Positions 12,267-24,280 of a stretch of DNA of 64,000 nt are shown in pieces. The stretch covers positions 124,001-188,000 of the forward strand of contig RQTK01000929.1 of assembly GCA_003991915.1 (NCBI GenBank), given 5' to 3'. The position numbers and the translations under genes were made by a program. Numbering within the stretch: the first letter of the stretch is position 1; each line of letters starts with the position of its first letter. The notes under the pieces are model-generated. The model searched no databases, was not told the origin of the DNA, and saw only the letters and a program-made list of their open reading frames with translations. Source of the DNA: Elysia chlorotica. Its lineage: Eukaryota; Mollusca; Gastropoda; Plakobranchidae.

Positions 12267-12309
<43 letters not shown>

Positions 12310-12383
12310 GTTGTTGTTGTTGTTGTTGTGTGGTTGTTGTTGTTGTTGTTGTTTTGTTGTTGTTGTTGTTATTATTATTATTA
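12267..12383 (+). repeat. (ATT)n/(GTT)n microsatellite entering an assembly gap
   Basis: ATT repeats pass into GTT repeats and back to ATT before the Ns begin. The repeat probably caused the gap. Confidence 0.95.
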
Positions 12384-12592
12384 NNNNNNNNNNNNNNNNN
12401 NNNNNNNNNNNNNNNNNNNNNNNNNNNNNNNNNNNNNNNNNNNNNNNNNNNNNNNNNNNNNNNNNNNNNNNNNNNNNNNNNNNNNNNNNNNNNNNNNNNN
12501 NNNNNNNNNNNNNNNNNNNNNNNNNNNNNNNNNNNNNNNNNNNNNNNNNNNNNNNNNNNNNNNNNNNNNNNNNNNNNNNNNNNNNNNNNNNN
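12384..12592. other. Assembly gap (209 N)
   Basis: Run of Ns. Any open frame spanning it is meaningless. Confidence 0.99.
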
Positions 12593-12770
12593 TTTAATTT
12601 CAGGGTTTAAATGAATTATAATTGTATTGCAGTCTTGTTTACAACTGGGTAATACTTTGGATAAGAATGTGCTTGTATAGCATAATAAAAAATTTTTTAC
12701 TGTAACTTGCATAATTTTTGTTATAAACATGATTGTTGTAACTATTATTGCTATTTTTATATTATTATTA
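12593..12770 (+). repeat. Left arm of a 178-bp perfect inverted repeat
   Basis: This arm begins at the first base after the N-run and is the exact reverse complement of 13339-13516. The spacer between the arms is 568 bp. It may be a real hairpin-forming duplication or an assembly artefact. Confidence 0.9.
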
Positions 12771-12939
12771 TTATTATTAAATTTTCCTAATATATAATTT
12801 TTTAAAGTTAGTTAATGAAACGCACTGACAGTTTAGCCCAGTTGTCACTAATGTTAGGTAAAACATCTCTGTCACATATTTTCTTCGATTGTTAAAATCA
12901 TTTGTCATTTCCCTATAGTCAGCAAGAACTACAGAAATA

Positions 12940-13200
12940 TTTGGATTTATAATGCTGATGACACTCAGCTCCATAAATCTGTTAAGATAGAATGCCTTCC
13001 TTTCCTTATAAATTTTCTCCATATGTGTATAAAAGATATTTCAGCCTGGATGACATCTAACAAACTAAAACTCAACAAAGAAAAGACAGAGATCATGTTT
13101 ATATTATTATAAGAACTTCTTATAAACTAAAGTCAATAAATTTATCATCTCTAAACATTTGTGAAGAAGAGATCATTATCTCATATAGAGTTAAAACATA
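12940..13200 (+). pseudogene. LINE RT fragment (YNADDTQLH...WMTSNKLKLNKEKTE)
   Basis: The + strand encodes YNADDTQLHKS, a variant of the catalytic Y/FADDTQL box. After it come DISAWMTSNKLKLNKEKTEI, the conserved region beyond the RT palm in CR1/Jockey-type LINEs. Frames are interrupted. A LINE-like tail (TTCCCTTTGGGATCAATGAA) lies at about 14001-14022. Confidence 0.75.
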
Positions 13201-13338
13201 TTGTAAGTGGCGGAAAATAGTTATGTAATAAGTGCATATATCTAGAAGAAGACGAAGAAAATAAAAAGAAAAAAAGCAGCGCAATATTGATATGCAAGAA
13301 TAGGAGGAGGAGAGGGATAACAGTACCAAGAGGATGAG

Positions 13339-13516
13339 TAATAATAATATAAAAATAGCAATAATAGTTACAACAATCATGTTTATAACAAAAATTATGC
13401 AAGTTACAGTAAAAAATTTTTTATTATGCTATACAAGCACATTCTTATCCAAAGTATTACCCAGTTGTAAACAAGACTGCAATACAATTATAATTCATTT
13501 AAACCCTGAAATTAAA
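13339..13516 (-). repeat. Right arm of the 178-bp perfect inverted repeat
   Basis: Reverse complement of 12593-12770 without mismatch, ending opposite the first base after the gap. The match cannot be followed further because of the Ns. Confidence 0.9.
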
Positions 13517-13997
13517 ACAAAATTGTCTTAAGACTAAAATCTCCACAACATTTATATGCTGCCACACATAGAAGGATTGAGGATACCCCAGCAAGCCAGC
13601 CAAATAATACAGACACCAACTGAACCTAACATGCTCTTAAATAAATACACATATATTTTTATATTTATACAAATATAAATGTATATACATAATTATATAA
13701 ACTGTAGTACACACACATATATTATTATACAAAATACTTCTCGAACAAATATGTCTTGTGGTATTAAAGGCTTAAGAGTTGCAATAGCTACTGTCTATAC
13801 ATATATATTTATATTTTGTTTTTATATTTATGCACTCAGCAATAATAATTACATTTAATATGTTAAAAAATGTCTATAAATAAGTTATAGGTACATGTAT
13901 AAGTATAATGTGTGTTCTTTTTATATTTTTTTTATTAAAAGATTAACAGTATTTATATTATATGTACATGTAAGATTATGTTTGTGGCAATGGAATC

Positions 13998-14025
13998 AAA
14001 ATTCCCTTTGGGATCAATGAAGTGA
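13998..14025 (+). repeat. LINE 3'-end motif
   Basis: TTCCCTTTGGGATCAATGAA is close to the TTCCCTTCGGGATCAATAAA end of many CR1/Rex-type elements. It lies downstream of the RT fragment at 12940-13200. Confidence 0.5.
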
Positions 14026-14476
14026 TTCTGTATTCTGAACTTGAGTCTATACTTATAGGCATTCTAGAGATATATGTTTTTAATCGAGAGCCGGACAAAA
14101 ATGGCGGGCACCCAACACAGACCAATACAGTCGAAAGTTTTGCCTCAGTGTCGCAATGCACAGGTTGTCATCCTGGCGTTGCAAGCTGTTATCCGACGGC
14201 CACCATCCAATGAATGTCGAGAAATGAAAAGCCAATAAAAATAGATTAGTTGCACATTGTCTGTGACTGTCTGTGATGGATGAAGGAGTGGTATGTTCGC
14301 ACACTTATACTGACACTGACTCAACAGAAGAGAACAAAATCAGCTGAACAAATTTTGTCTTATCATGGATTTCTAACAGAGGACCCTCTGATTTGGGAGA
14401 CCAAACCTCTATCAATTACACCAATTTGCCTCACGGTAGTACATGTATTAGTAGCTGTAGTTGTTTGAGTTTGAAT

Positions 14477-14524
14477 TTGTTGCTTAGCATACATCATCAG
14501 CACTATAGGCTATATTGTGGACAG
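14477..14524 (-). mobile_element. SINE 3'-end fragment (same family)
   Basis: CATCATCAGCACTATAGG followed by CTATATTGTGGAC matches the reverse complement of the 3' end of the tRNA-derived SINE. Only the tail is present. Confidence 0.6.
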
Positions 14525-15779
14525 GTCAATTATATTTTTCAGGAGAAAAGTGTAAAAGTGTATTTGATCTGAAAAGTGTACAAAAAAACAGGCGAAAACA
14601 TATTCCAGAACTTCAAAAATTGATATCCCTGCATTTTAAACATAAGTATAAAATTATTCAGTACATGTACATGCAATACATGTGATGTGAGACTTTGCAT
14701 CCAATTCATTACATTCTTAGTTTTATCTGTACATGTTGTACGTGCCTTTAAACCAGCTGCCAAAAATGTGTATAAATCTATAGAGAAAAACATATCAGAT
14801 TGAGATGAACACTAGGTGTTATCTGTACATAGGTTGGGTCATTTGTTGATGGTCCAAAGCATCATATGTTCTTTGATAACCTGAAAATAAATAAAGATAA
14901 AATAAATTTTAAAAAATCTTAAGAATTTCAATTGGAAATAACTTATTTCATTCTGCATAACCGTACTTTCATTTGGGTTACTTTTGAATAGATAGATGGA
15001 CCTGTTCCTTTACCTTATGTTGTAATTTTCAAGCTTGTAACTTTTCAGGGGGAAAACAATGGATTTAAAGTAAAAAAGATAGCTGTTTTGATTTATTGGA
15101 TAACAAAAATGAAAAGTAAAGCATGAACAGTATTTCATGCAAACATAAAATGATTACAACAATAAAATTATCTTTAAACCTTAAAAACTGGAATGCAACA
15201 ATATTCCTAGGTTTTCTTTCCTACCACATTATTTGTCGCCAGATTAATTACAAAAATGCATAAAAAATCAACCAATCTTTTGATTCTACTCAGATGTTAA
15301 TTGAGTATTGTGCAACACAATTTATGGACCTTCGGAAAAAAAGGTCATATAATCAGCTATTCTTCTGAATTTTAGTTAGAAAAGATGTGGCACAAGCAGG
15401 GCGCAATAGTTATAATTTTAACCCTATCTGTACATGGGGGCGGGGGAGGCGCTCAGAGGTCATTTTTATTAGTTTTAAAATACTTAGAATCAGAATATTT
15501 TATTGAAATATTCAGTATTCCTCAAAAATTCATTTAGACAAATGATTACACCAAAATCTTGAAATGAAGCTGACCAGAGGTCATTTCTAAAACCTCCCCA
15601 TTTACACACCCGACCTCTTAAAGAGGAAAAAAAATATGATATTCCTATCAGTAGACCAGGGGTGACACAGACACCCCACTACTGCAAACAAAACAGCTGT
15701 GATTTATTTCTATACATACGGGGGTGACGCAGACACCCCATTATTCAATACCACGCAATACTACATATCACCCAGCAAA

Positions 15780-16820
15780 TCTATTCTCTTATTCCAACTC
15801 CTGCTATTCTTCCTCCTCTTCCTGTTACTACTGTTACTCCTACTCCTCCTCTTCCTCCTTCTCCCATTCCTACTCCTCCTACTCTTTCTCTTCTTCCTTC
15901 TTCTTCTACTCCTCCAACTCCTACTCCTCTCACTAATCCTCCTCCTGCTACTGCTGCTTATTACTTCTCATACTCCTCCTACTCTTTTTCATACTCCTGC
16001 TTCTACACCTAGTCCTGCTTCTACTCCTAGTCCTACTCCTCTTCCTTCTAGTAATACACCTCCTCCTACATCTTCTATTCCTACTCCTCCTCCTAATATT
16101 ATTTATACCCCTTCTCTTGTCGTTGTCGTCATCCTCTTTTTCCACCGATTGCTACTCCTATTCATACTTGTCTGTACTCTTTTCTTACAAACCCATAATT
16201 CTACTCCATCTCCATGATCTTCTACTACTCCTAGTCCAATCCTCCTCCTACACCTCGCCTCTTCATGAACTCCTCCTAACCCTCTCATTCTTCCTCCTCG
16301 TCCTACTACTCCTCCTTTACTTCCCCACTACCTCCTCACCCTCTTCCTACAAGTTCACATTGTAGTATTTTGTACTCTTCCTCGTCCTTCTTTTCCTACA
16401 ACTTTACCCTGCACTCTTTCTCGTGCTACTACTACTTCTACTCCTAATGTTTATCCTCTTTTCCCCCTCCTACTATTTCACCCTGTACTACTCCTCCTCC
16501 TCATCATCATCATCATCATCCTTCTCATCCTAATTCCTATTCTGCCTCCTGTTAATCCACGTCTTTTAACTGCTATTCCTCCTTCTACCCCAGCTCCTCC
16601 TACTAATCCTTCACTTACTTCTTTTGATCGTTCTCTCCCTCCTCCTCTTTCTACTAATATACTACTTCTCCTACAACTCCTGGCTTTATCCTCCTCCTCC
16701 TCCTACTTCTCCTTCCACTCCTCCTCCTCCTCCTTCTTCTACTTCTTCACCCTGTACCCCTCCTCGTCTTACTACTACTGCTGCTGCTACTACTACTACT
16801 ACAACTACTACTACTCATAT
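15780..16820 (+). repeat. ~1-kb polypyrimidine trinucleotide-like tract
   Basis: Over 1 kb of strongly strand-biased CTC/CTT/CTA/TCC sequence (pyrimidines on +), ending in (ACT)n at about 16770-16813. Long Leu-, Ser- or Pro-rich frames here come from the repeat and are not genes. Confidence 0.9.
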
Positions 16821-18390
16821 ATCTGCTTTTTCTTATTGAATCTGAAATAGCAGGCACCCTGTATTTTAGACCTAATGACCAGTAGAGGTTAGATCTAGCA
16901 TTGAATGTATGCCAAACATAATGTCTATGTATATGTACCATACTACCATACTTCATAATATCTTGTGAAGTGCAGAGTTGCAAATTTTGGTCTGTTCTCC
17001 CTGAACTGGTTTGGCTTTACTGAGCATAAAGATTAGTAATGATCAGCCAACAGCTCATAGAGGGATGGGGGAAAGTAATGATCAAAAACTTCCAAAGGAC
17101 TTGAAATAGTGTCAAAGTCTACGCCAGTCCCAGTGGATGATGACAATTCTTCAGATCACATAGTCCAAAGTTTTAGTCTATACGTTAATAGTGTTGGTTG
17201 TAGCCCAGAGTCGTCCTTGTCACTGCCGGATAAATCTAATTCTGGTTCTCTGTATCAACCTCAACATTGATGTCAGATTAATCACCCGAATCAACCCCAA
17301 TTCGTTTCTGTCTAGGGCAATTATTATTATTATTATTATTATTATTATTTATTTATATTTTTATTATTTTTATAACTATTTTTATTATTGCTATTGTTAT
17401 TACTATTAGTGTTATTGTTGTTATTACAATTAGTATTATTGACGCTGTTATGAGTATCGATATTTGCAATAACTTATATCATAACTGTCTATACTGTTTT
17501 GTTTTGCTGCATCTAAGGACCATCAAATGTGCCTTTCAAGGACAAGTAAAGTTAAATCTTATCTTATCTTATATCTCCAGTTTCACCTAAACCACTTTGA
17601 GAAGCTAAAGAATTCAGAAAGTAAAAGGACATATATTTCATTTCAGTAGAAAACAGTAGATAGAGAGGTAAAAATTGTCCAATCTTACAAAAATCATTAA
17701 CAAAGTTCTAATCGGTCAAATCAGAAGCTGTAAACTGCTAGTTTCAGTTTAAACATAGCTCTACATCCGGATGGTGTTGCTATACATTCGCTTTTATGTT
17801 TTCCGGCATAAGAGAGGTTCCAAACAATCATGACTTCCTATTTACACAGCGGGTGTATTCGGGCGTATGAACATTAATTAGGGTGGAATGTTGGTGGGTG
17901 AATTTGGGCACATGAAGAAGCATTGGGTTAAGACAGTGAATTGACAGCAGGTGGACTTTGTATGGTGAATATATATATATATATATATGAACTATTAAAG
18001 GAAACCTCTTCAGGCACACAGAGGTGGACTGGATTAGTTCAAATGTTCAATCCAGCAATATATCATAATAACCTTTTAGTTCTATGCAATAGATCTAGGG
18101 TAGGGTTAGATTGTGCAAGAACAGAGAATAGCTCTATGGACACAGTTCACTGTATGAAAAAGATATAAATGAAGGTAGCTTCAGCTTAAACCTGGTAATC
18201 ATTTATGTGCACTGAAAAAACTTTATGATTTAATTAAGGTCGTTTTGAAGTAGCTTAGAATAGGTGAAGATTTAAACTTATTGCAAGTCTCTAGTGAACG
18301 CAACATTTTGTTTTCCTGTTGCTTTGCAACCTTCAATACTAAAATAATAATACTATCCTTTAAAATAACTAAATCGGCCAAATAACTAAT
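16821..18390. other. Intergenic, no gene recognised
   Basis: Contains an (ATT)n tract (17321-17350), a LINE-type tail with TCTTATCTTATCTTA (about 17530-17572) and an (AT)n tract (17970-17988). An ATTAAA-type hexamer on the - strand at 18228-18233 could serve PDZD11 polyadenylation. Confidence 0.5.
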
Positions 18391-21300
18391 TCACCTACCA
18401 TAAGGGAAATACCGAACTACCATTTCAATTGTGGTGTTGTATTTCAAGACTCGAACTGCCTGAAAGAGAGAGCATTACAATTTTATATTTCAGCCACTGA
18501 ACATTTCTTTCTATTTGCTAAATACAATTACAATTATGCAAATGAGCATATAGAAAATTTTAGTGAAACTGAAAGCAGTAGTGCATCTTGTTCAGGTTTA
18601 ACTCTAAGAGAAATGGGATGGTCATTCATAGAACAATAAAGATGAATAGGAATGAGAAAAATTTAGCAGTAGCACCAAGCAAAAACAAAAATCTTCACAA
18701 TTTCATCTTTTTGGATTTGATACTGTCTTTTTGTTAATATCAACATAGCTTAGTTGGATTGACTCCTAGGTTACACTATGCCGACAGCTGACCGTTAATC
18801 CTGTGATGTTGGGTTTTTTTTTTCGCACGAGTAAAAAAAATTATGTGGTTCGGGCGGGCCGTAAAAAAAAAAAAAAAAAATAAAATAAAATGATCTTTTC
18901 TGAAAAGCCAGCACATGGTTCCGAGACATCTCAATAAGCCGGTATGCCGGCTATAACAGGCAATCTACCACCCATGAACATGTGCAGTTTCAAAATCCTC
19001 AGATAGTGTGGTATTGGGTGGCACCCCATTTCACTACCAATACTTTTGACAAGCCCTTATTTCTTGGTAGTTTAGAGATGTAAATAAACCACATACATTT
19101 AATATCTTCTATAGCACAGGAGAAAAGCCAAAAGTTTTATTTTCAAGAATCAAACACATCTTTGAACATATTCCTTGCGTATTATTGGGAGGTTTGGAAA
19201 ATGAACAGATGTTTCCTTATTAACCCATAAGTAATAATTTTAGCTATCTAGATTTATAGAGACTTCAATCATTTACAACTGTCCTCTTACTACTTTACTC
19301 CAATTAAAGGCATTGGGAGCGAAAAGAATACACAGCGTTTATCTATTAAAAGACGACTAAATATTTTCAAATGGATATCACCTCAGCATGATCCAATGTT
19401 CCAAAATCAATGTTGTTGACACGAAGAATTTGATCTCCTTCTTGTACCCCTGCGCTTGCTGCTCCAGTATAAGGAATGACCTGTGTGTGCATATTTCAAA
19501 GAAAGAACTAAAAAGGATAGATCTTTTAATTAATATATTTTTGAATAATATTCTTTGAACATTATAAGAATGAAATTTTCTAACTTAAAGGCGGAATCTC
19601 TTACAGTACACAACAATCGAGGAACAAAAACAAAACAAAACAAAACAAAACAAAACAAACAAAAAGAAAGAAAGTTTTCTTTTCGTAAGTTGAACTATTC
19701 AAATGAAATTCCCTCCTTGCAATAACACCAAAACAAAAAAAGACAAAGAAACTTTAGGTTATATCTTCCATTATAAATTCTATATGCTTTGAAGACAAAA
19801 CTTTTAAAGGACTTACATGATTGCAGCATCATGTACAACATAAATTGGAAATTACAAAACATCATGCCGTCACAAACCTTTGAAACATAGAAGCCAAAAT
19901 TGTGCTCTCTGCCTCCACGTATGTTGAAACCAAGCTGCAGAAAAAAGTTTCAAAATTTAAAGTCATCTTAAATCAATAATAAACAATGCTTAAAAAAAAA
20001 AGATCTACTATTAATCGCACAACTGTGCTTGGCAAAGTCGCTAGTGTCACGATCATTTCCTTGTTTTTTCTGAATAGAAATATTATTTTCCTGATGATGC
20101 CACAATTTTTGTCCAAACTGGTACAAATGTTGCAACAATTTGTGACAAATGTGCTTAAAGAAACAAAGTACAATAATTATACAGAAAATGATGTTCAGTT
20201 CCAGCCTCAAACACAAGTTATTGATGCTATAACAGGTTCAGACAGTTCCCAGGTAAACCAATTGATATAAAAACTTGCAATTACCAAAAACTTAACTTCT
20301 TTGCTGAATGATCCCCCAGGAAAACCCAGGAGACATTAAATCCTGAGAAGGAGAGAGAGCTCTCTTTTAATAACCTAATTAGTATTAGTCTTCATATAAT
20401 TCTGTCATCTGCATTTTTTGCAGGTGGTCCAGGGGTAGTTAACATCAGCTTCCGGCGCAAAAGGTCCCGAGTTTGAATCCTGGCTGTTGCGTTCCCAACT
20501 GGTTGGGTCGGTGTCAGTATGATGTGACCGGCTTTCATTTGTGGTCAAGCACAATGTTGCAAGAGATGCAGAACAAGAGCTGACCACTGACATGTGTCCA
20601 ACTCTTAAACTCACTATGCCTCTCTTGAGCTTTTGTTGCCTGGCACACTTGGGGTCTTTTTTTTAGGAAATGATTCATTGACTGGAATTTATTCTAGATC
20701 AAATGTAATAACTAGAATTAGCCTAGAGAGTAGCTTCCCTTGGGGTTTGGGCCAATATAAAGGTGCAACTGCGATATTTTTCAGTTTTTTTTTTTTTTTT
20801 TTTGCATTTTTTTTTTTTGTCAAGAATTGCCAATTTCGGGGAATTTGACAATTTGCGGCCGCAAAAAATGCAGATGACAGATAATTATGCCAGCATTTGA
20901 GCACTGACAAATATTCTTAAAATCAAGGACATTTTTCGGTTTTGAAAGTCTTTCATAGTAACATACTCACTGCATCAGAGGCTTTCAAGCGTTTCAGTAT
21001 TACTGTCCTTGGTAAGAAAAATCTTAGATCATTATTGTACATTCTGCTGTGCATTCTCTGAAAAGAAAAAACATGTCAAGGCACTTTTTTTTTTAATGAT
21101 ATCAAGTTTAATCTATGATGACCAATGATGATGATGTTCATGAATCGGAGAAAAGAATTTAAAAAACCTTGTAGAGTGAGTGAGCTTTCTGAAAAATCCT
21201 GTGACTATCACAAGTCTTTTTTGTTATTGTTTTGTTTTTTAAGTGAATAGTCTCATTTACCGATGAGTGGATGGGACTTGGCCATTCAAACTATCCCTGG

Positions 21301-22132
21301 ATTGTTCTCTAGCTTGCACAGGCTAGAGACGCATTTATCATTCTTGGTGATTGATTTGTGATAAATCTTAAATCTATTGAAATTTTGCCATCCCTACCTC
21401 TATCTTTGAGTTGGGTAAAGCGTGCTGTATTTGAATTAAAAGTTTGCAGGTTCAATCCAAGCTTTGATCACTTCAATAGTGATATGGAGGAAGCTTCGTT
21501 TTCTGAGTTTCTCCGTCAAAAGATTTAATCACTTTGCAAATCTTTGCAAAGTAGCGTGGTAGCCCTGAGGTAGAACTTCGCCCCCTTTTGGTTGGGTCAG
21601 TGTCATCTAAATGTGAACTGCTGAGATAGGAGTATCCTAGCCCTGTCTCGTGTGTGTCAGCATATTAAATTGTCAGACGTAGGTCTTGGGGCCTGTCCAC
21701 AATATAGTACAGAAAGCGATGATGTCTGACGTTAAACCAACTCAACTACAACTACTTGCAAATCTTTGCAATCTTCCAACTGGCTGTAGCTCATTAAGTT
21801 AAGGGAAGACCTACAAATAATAGCTTTTGGAGCCTAGGTGTCAGCTAGAGGTCTTTCGTTTTTTAAATATAAGTAATAAAGTCATATCAGCCTATGACAT
21901 AACATTCACTTAAGAGTACTATTTCTAGCCTATAGAAATTCTAGCTACCACTAAACTCAGTTACACACCAATCTAACCATTAGGAGAGCACCGAGATTTG
22001 TGCACTTACTTGTTCAGGTGGAATCCAAGGAGGTGGAGGTTCATATGGAGGAGGTGATCTATAAACTGTGCTAGGGACGTTGAAAACATTGCCGGTTTCA
22101 TCATTTTCTGGAACCATCCCAGTTCCAGCCAT
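18391..22132 (-). CDS. PDZD11: PDZ domain-containing protein 11 (PDZD11), complete, 5 coding exons, 144 aa
   Basis: Minus-strand exons 22010-22132, 20971-21057, 19878-19934, 19382-19480 and 18391-18459 join without frame breaks across GT/AG introns. They encode 41, 29, 19, 33 and 22 residues plus TGA. The N-terminus carries the family's proline/tryptophan stretch (PPPPWIPPEQ). Then come the MYNNDLRFFLPRTV segment and a single PDZ domain (about residues 55-142) with carboxylate-binding loop LGFNIRGG, core GVQEGDQILRVNNIDF and last strand IEMVVRYFP. The order and the length (about 140 aa in vertebrates) match PDZD11 well. Known family role: a small adaptor that binds C-terminal tails of ATPases and transporters, and PLEKHA proteins, at the basolateral or junctional membrane. 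The carboxylate-binding loop starts exactly at the exon 2/3 junction. Introns hold SINE copies at 20423-20640 and 21550-21755. The promoter side faces ANAPC13. Confidence 0.92.
19624..19666 (+). repeat. (AAAAC)n microsatellite
   Basis: Repeated CAAAA pentamers in PDZD11 intron 3 (between exons 19878-19934 and 19382-19480). Confidence 0.9.
20423..20640 (+). mobile_element. tRNA-derived SINE, copy with intact head, diverged body
   Basis: GTGGTCCAGGGGTAGTTAAC and GGTCCCGAGTTTGAATCC give A-box-like and B-box-like elements; then comes the shared GGTTGGGTCGGTGTCAGTAT. The distal half differs from the other copies. Located in PDZD11 intron 2. Confidence 0.7.
21550..21755 (+). mobile_element. tRNA-derived SINE copy with 16-bp TSD, B box deleted
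   Basis: Starts GCGTGGTAGCCCTGAGGTAG and ends GTTAAACCAACTCAACTACA. The 16-bp duplication TTGCAAATCTTTGCAA is at 21534-21549 and 21756-21771. The internal region that would hold the B box is missing, so it should not be transcribable by Pol III. In PDZD11 intron 1. Confidence 0.85.
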
Positions 22133-22202
22133 TTTTTTAAAACTTAGATCTAGATTTAGAAAAATGAGGAAAAATTCGTCCTTTACCGATGCACTGTGAT
22201 GA

Positions 22203-22216
22203 GGACAAATTTGTCC
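22203..22216. repeat. 14-bp perfect palindrome just upstream of PDZD11
   Basis: GGACAAATTTGTCC lies about 70 bases upstream of the PDZD11 start codon, in a position where a promoter-proximal element could sit. Only the palindrome is observed; any regulator is unknown. Confidence 0.4.
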
Positions 22217-22379
22217 GCTATTTGAAGACCTTTTGATATTTGATTATGAGATTGTGAGTTCTTTGTTTTCATATGAGAGAGAGATTTTCTTTTCACTTTG
22301 TTATGAGAGTGATTTTCTCAATTTTGATGACTATGAGACATCAGATTCTAAAGTTTCATCTACTAGTATTTATATCGAT

Positions 22380-22595
22380 AACACTGCCCATCACATTTTA
22401 ATGAACAAATTAATGTATAATTTAGACATATTTTTGAGTGTTATGAACCAATTTTACATTAAAATTGACCAAATCCAAAAAAAAAAGAGAGAAAAAAGGG
22501 GGACACCCAGCTAAAGTCAGATTCATTCATATAACACACACAAAAATATGTCTAAAAAATCATTAACTTGTCCATTAAATGCAATGGGCAGTGTT
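22380..22595. repeat. Imperfect inverted repeat (arms ~65 bp, spacer ~80 bp)
   Basis: The arm 22380-22445 (AACACTGCCCATCAC... to ATTTTTGAGTGTTATGA) pairs with 22529-22595 (ATAACACACACAAAAATATG... to GGGCAGTGTT) as near reverse complements. It could fold into a hairpin or be a foldback MITE. It is about 250 bp upstream of the PDZD11 start. Confidence 0.65.
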
Positions 22596-22763
22596 GTCTA
22601 TAAAATTACCGCTAGACTTAGATCTATACCTAGATTTTCTAGTGGGCATGGCACTATTTTCACCCTAGTAGGGCCTAGATGGTAATGGTATGTTTCTACA
22701 TTTCCTAAAAATGATAGCTATTCTATTCAGAAAAATGTATACATTGAGGTAGATCTATTTCTG

Positions 22764-22880
22764 GGCACTCCGTGAGTTTTGTGGTCCCTAACATGTGGGC
22801 GATAAAATGGGCTTGGTGGGCGAAATTCGAGGGGTGGGTGGGTAACATTCGATTACATCAGAGTCAGTCAGTCAACCTGT

Positions 22881-22957
<77 letters not shown>

Positions 22958-23358
22958 GACAGAGAGGCAGAGCAAGTGAGTGTGAGAGACAAAAATAATT
23001 TCAATTGCTTAACAGATCAATTTTATGTGCTTGTGTATGTTGTCCCCACCCCCTTCCCCACCCGCATTGTACATGTACCAGAGTTCAAATTTATAAACAA
23101 TTGAATGCAATCAAATCGCTTCCTGTCTTTTTGAACAAACAAATCATGCCAATACAATAACAAATTTAACAAAAAGACAGAGAGTAGAGCGGGCAGGTAT
23201 TTTAATCAATTTTAATAGAAAAAAAATAACAAATGCAAAAGGACAGGGAGTAGGGCCTACAGCTGGCTGGTGTTTGATTCAATTTTAGTAATTGAATTCC
23301 ATCCACCCACCCCTTTGATTGCCTACAGGCAATGGGACCACAAAACTCAAGGGGTGCC
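22764..23358. mobile_element. hAT-like MITE, 595 bp, perfect 8-bp TSD
   Basis: The left end GGCACTCCGTGAGTTTTGTG continues GTCCC; the right end is the inverted GGCACCCCTTGAGTTTTGTG then GTCCC. Flanking duplication TATTTCTG is at 22756-22763 and 23359-23366. Eight-base duplications fit hAT. The interior has an (AG)n tract (22884-22953) and no transposase. Confidence 0.85.
22884..22953 (+). repeat. (AG)n microsatellite inside the hAT-like MITE
   Basis: Uninterrupted AG run within the element at 22764-23358. Confidence 0.95.
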
Positions 23359-23969
23359 TATTTCTGGTTCGCAGATTTCATACTATAACACAAAATAAAT
23401 AGCCTTTGAATGCTTTCCAGTCGGTACACTACATGTAGATCTAGATTATCATATCATCTAGATCTAGGTTTGTAGGCCCACTGAACAAATATTTATTGAG
23501 TATTATTCTGTTTTAAGTATGATCGTAATTTAAAATAAAAAGATGAATGTATTCACTATTACCCCTATTTATGTGTTCACTGCAGTCAATTCGGTGACTT
23601 CGCCTGTTATTTTGAATTACCTCGCTGAGTCGCTGTACTATTAAATTGAAGATTCAACAACTAGAATTTATTTGTAAACATTGCTTGTCTTATTACCAGA
23701 TTTTTTAAATGTTATAGATAACGTCATAAATAAAATGATGATTGGTTTCCTATCAATAATGTTTTGTAAATTCCATTTTTTATCTTTTCATTAGTTCAAC
23801 TTCTGCAAACGCTACTCTCATTATTTTTTAATTATAAAACAACACATAATTTTATTAATTTATGGTAAAACATAGCCCTGTATCTAGATAAATCCACAGA
23901 AACACTTCACATAGTATTATCGTGACTGGCATTCTATTTTGCCAGAGAGCAGCTATTAGTACAAGATTC

Positions 23970-23977
23970 TGCTGCTG

Positions 23978-24040
<63 letters not shown>
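23970..24040 (+). repeat. (CTA)n microsatellite
   Basis: GCT repeats passing into about 20 CTA repeats. Confidence 0.95.
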
Positions 24041-24210
24041 AGTGGGATTAGAACCGTCGATTTGTAAATGAAGCGGCATCGAATCATCTTGCTACAGCGA
24101 GCATGATTTATACCACTGGATCACTACGCTCCAAAACGAGCTGCATGGACAAACAAACACACTAAAGTATGCCTCAAAGTTTATTGTATTTTAGAAATTA
24201 TATTTTAGGA

Positions 24211-24211
24211 G

Positions 24212-24278
<67 letters not shown>
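24211..24278 (+). repeat. (AAT)n microsatellite
   Basis: About 22 AAT units. The poly-Asn frame across it is an artefact. Confidence 0.95.

Positions 24279-24280
<2 letters not shown>

Larger units (their letters stand above)
13520..15640. other. Intergenic, no gene recognised
   Basis: AT-rich sequence with short frames only. Holds the LINE tail (13998) and a SINE tail (14477). At 15660-15740 a GGGGTGACRCAGACACCCCA motif occurs twice. Confidence 0.5.

Noticed and set aside
12305-12730. Frames running through the N-run
   Set aside because: They are assembled from undefined bases and trinucleotide repeats.
15699-16217. 172-codon Leu/Pro/Ser-rich frame, the longest uninterrupted frame in the region
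   Set aside because: Lies in the polypyrimidine tract; composition follows the repeat in all frames and no domain is present.
22233-22514. 93-codon frame just upstream of PDZD11, opposite strand
   Set aside because: No ATG at its start (begins at TTG), composition is AT-driven, and it overlaps the inverted repeat.
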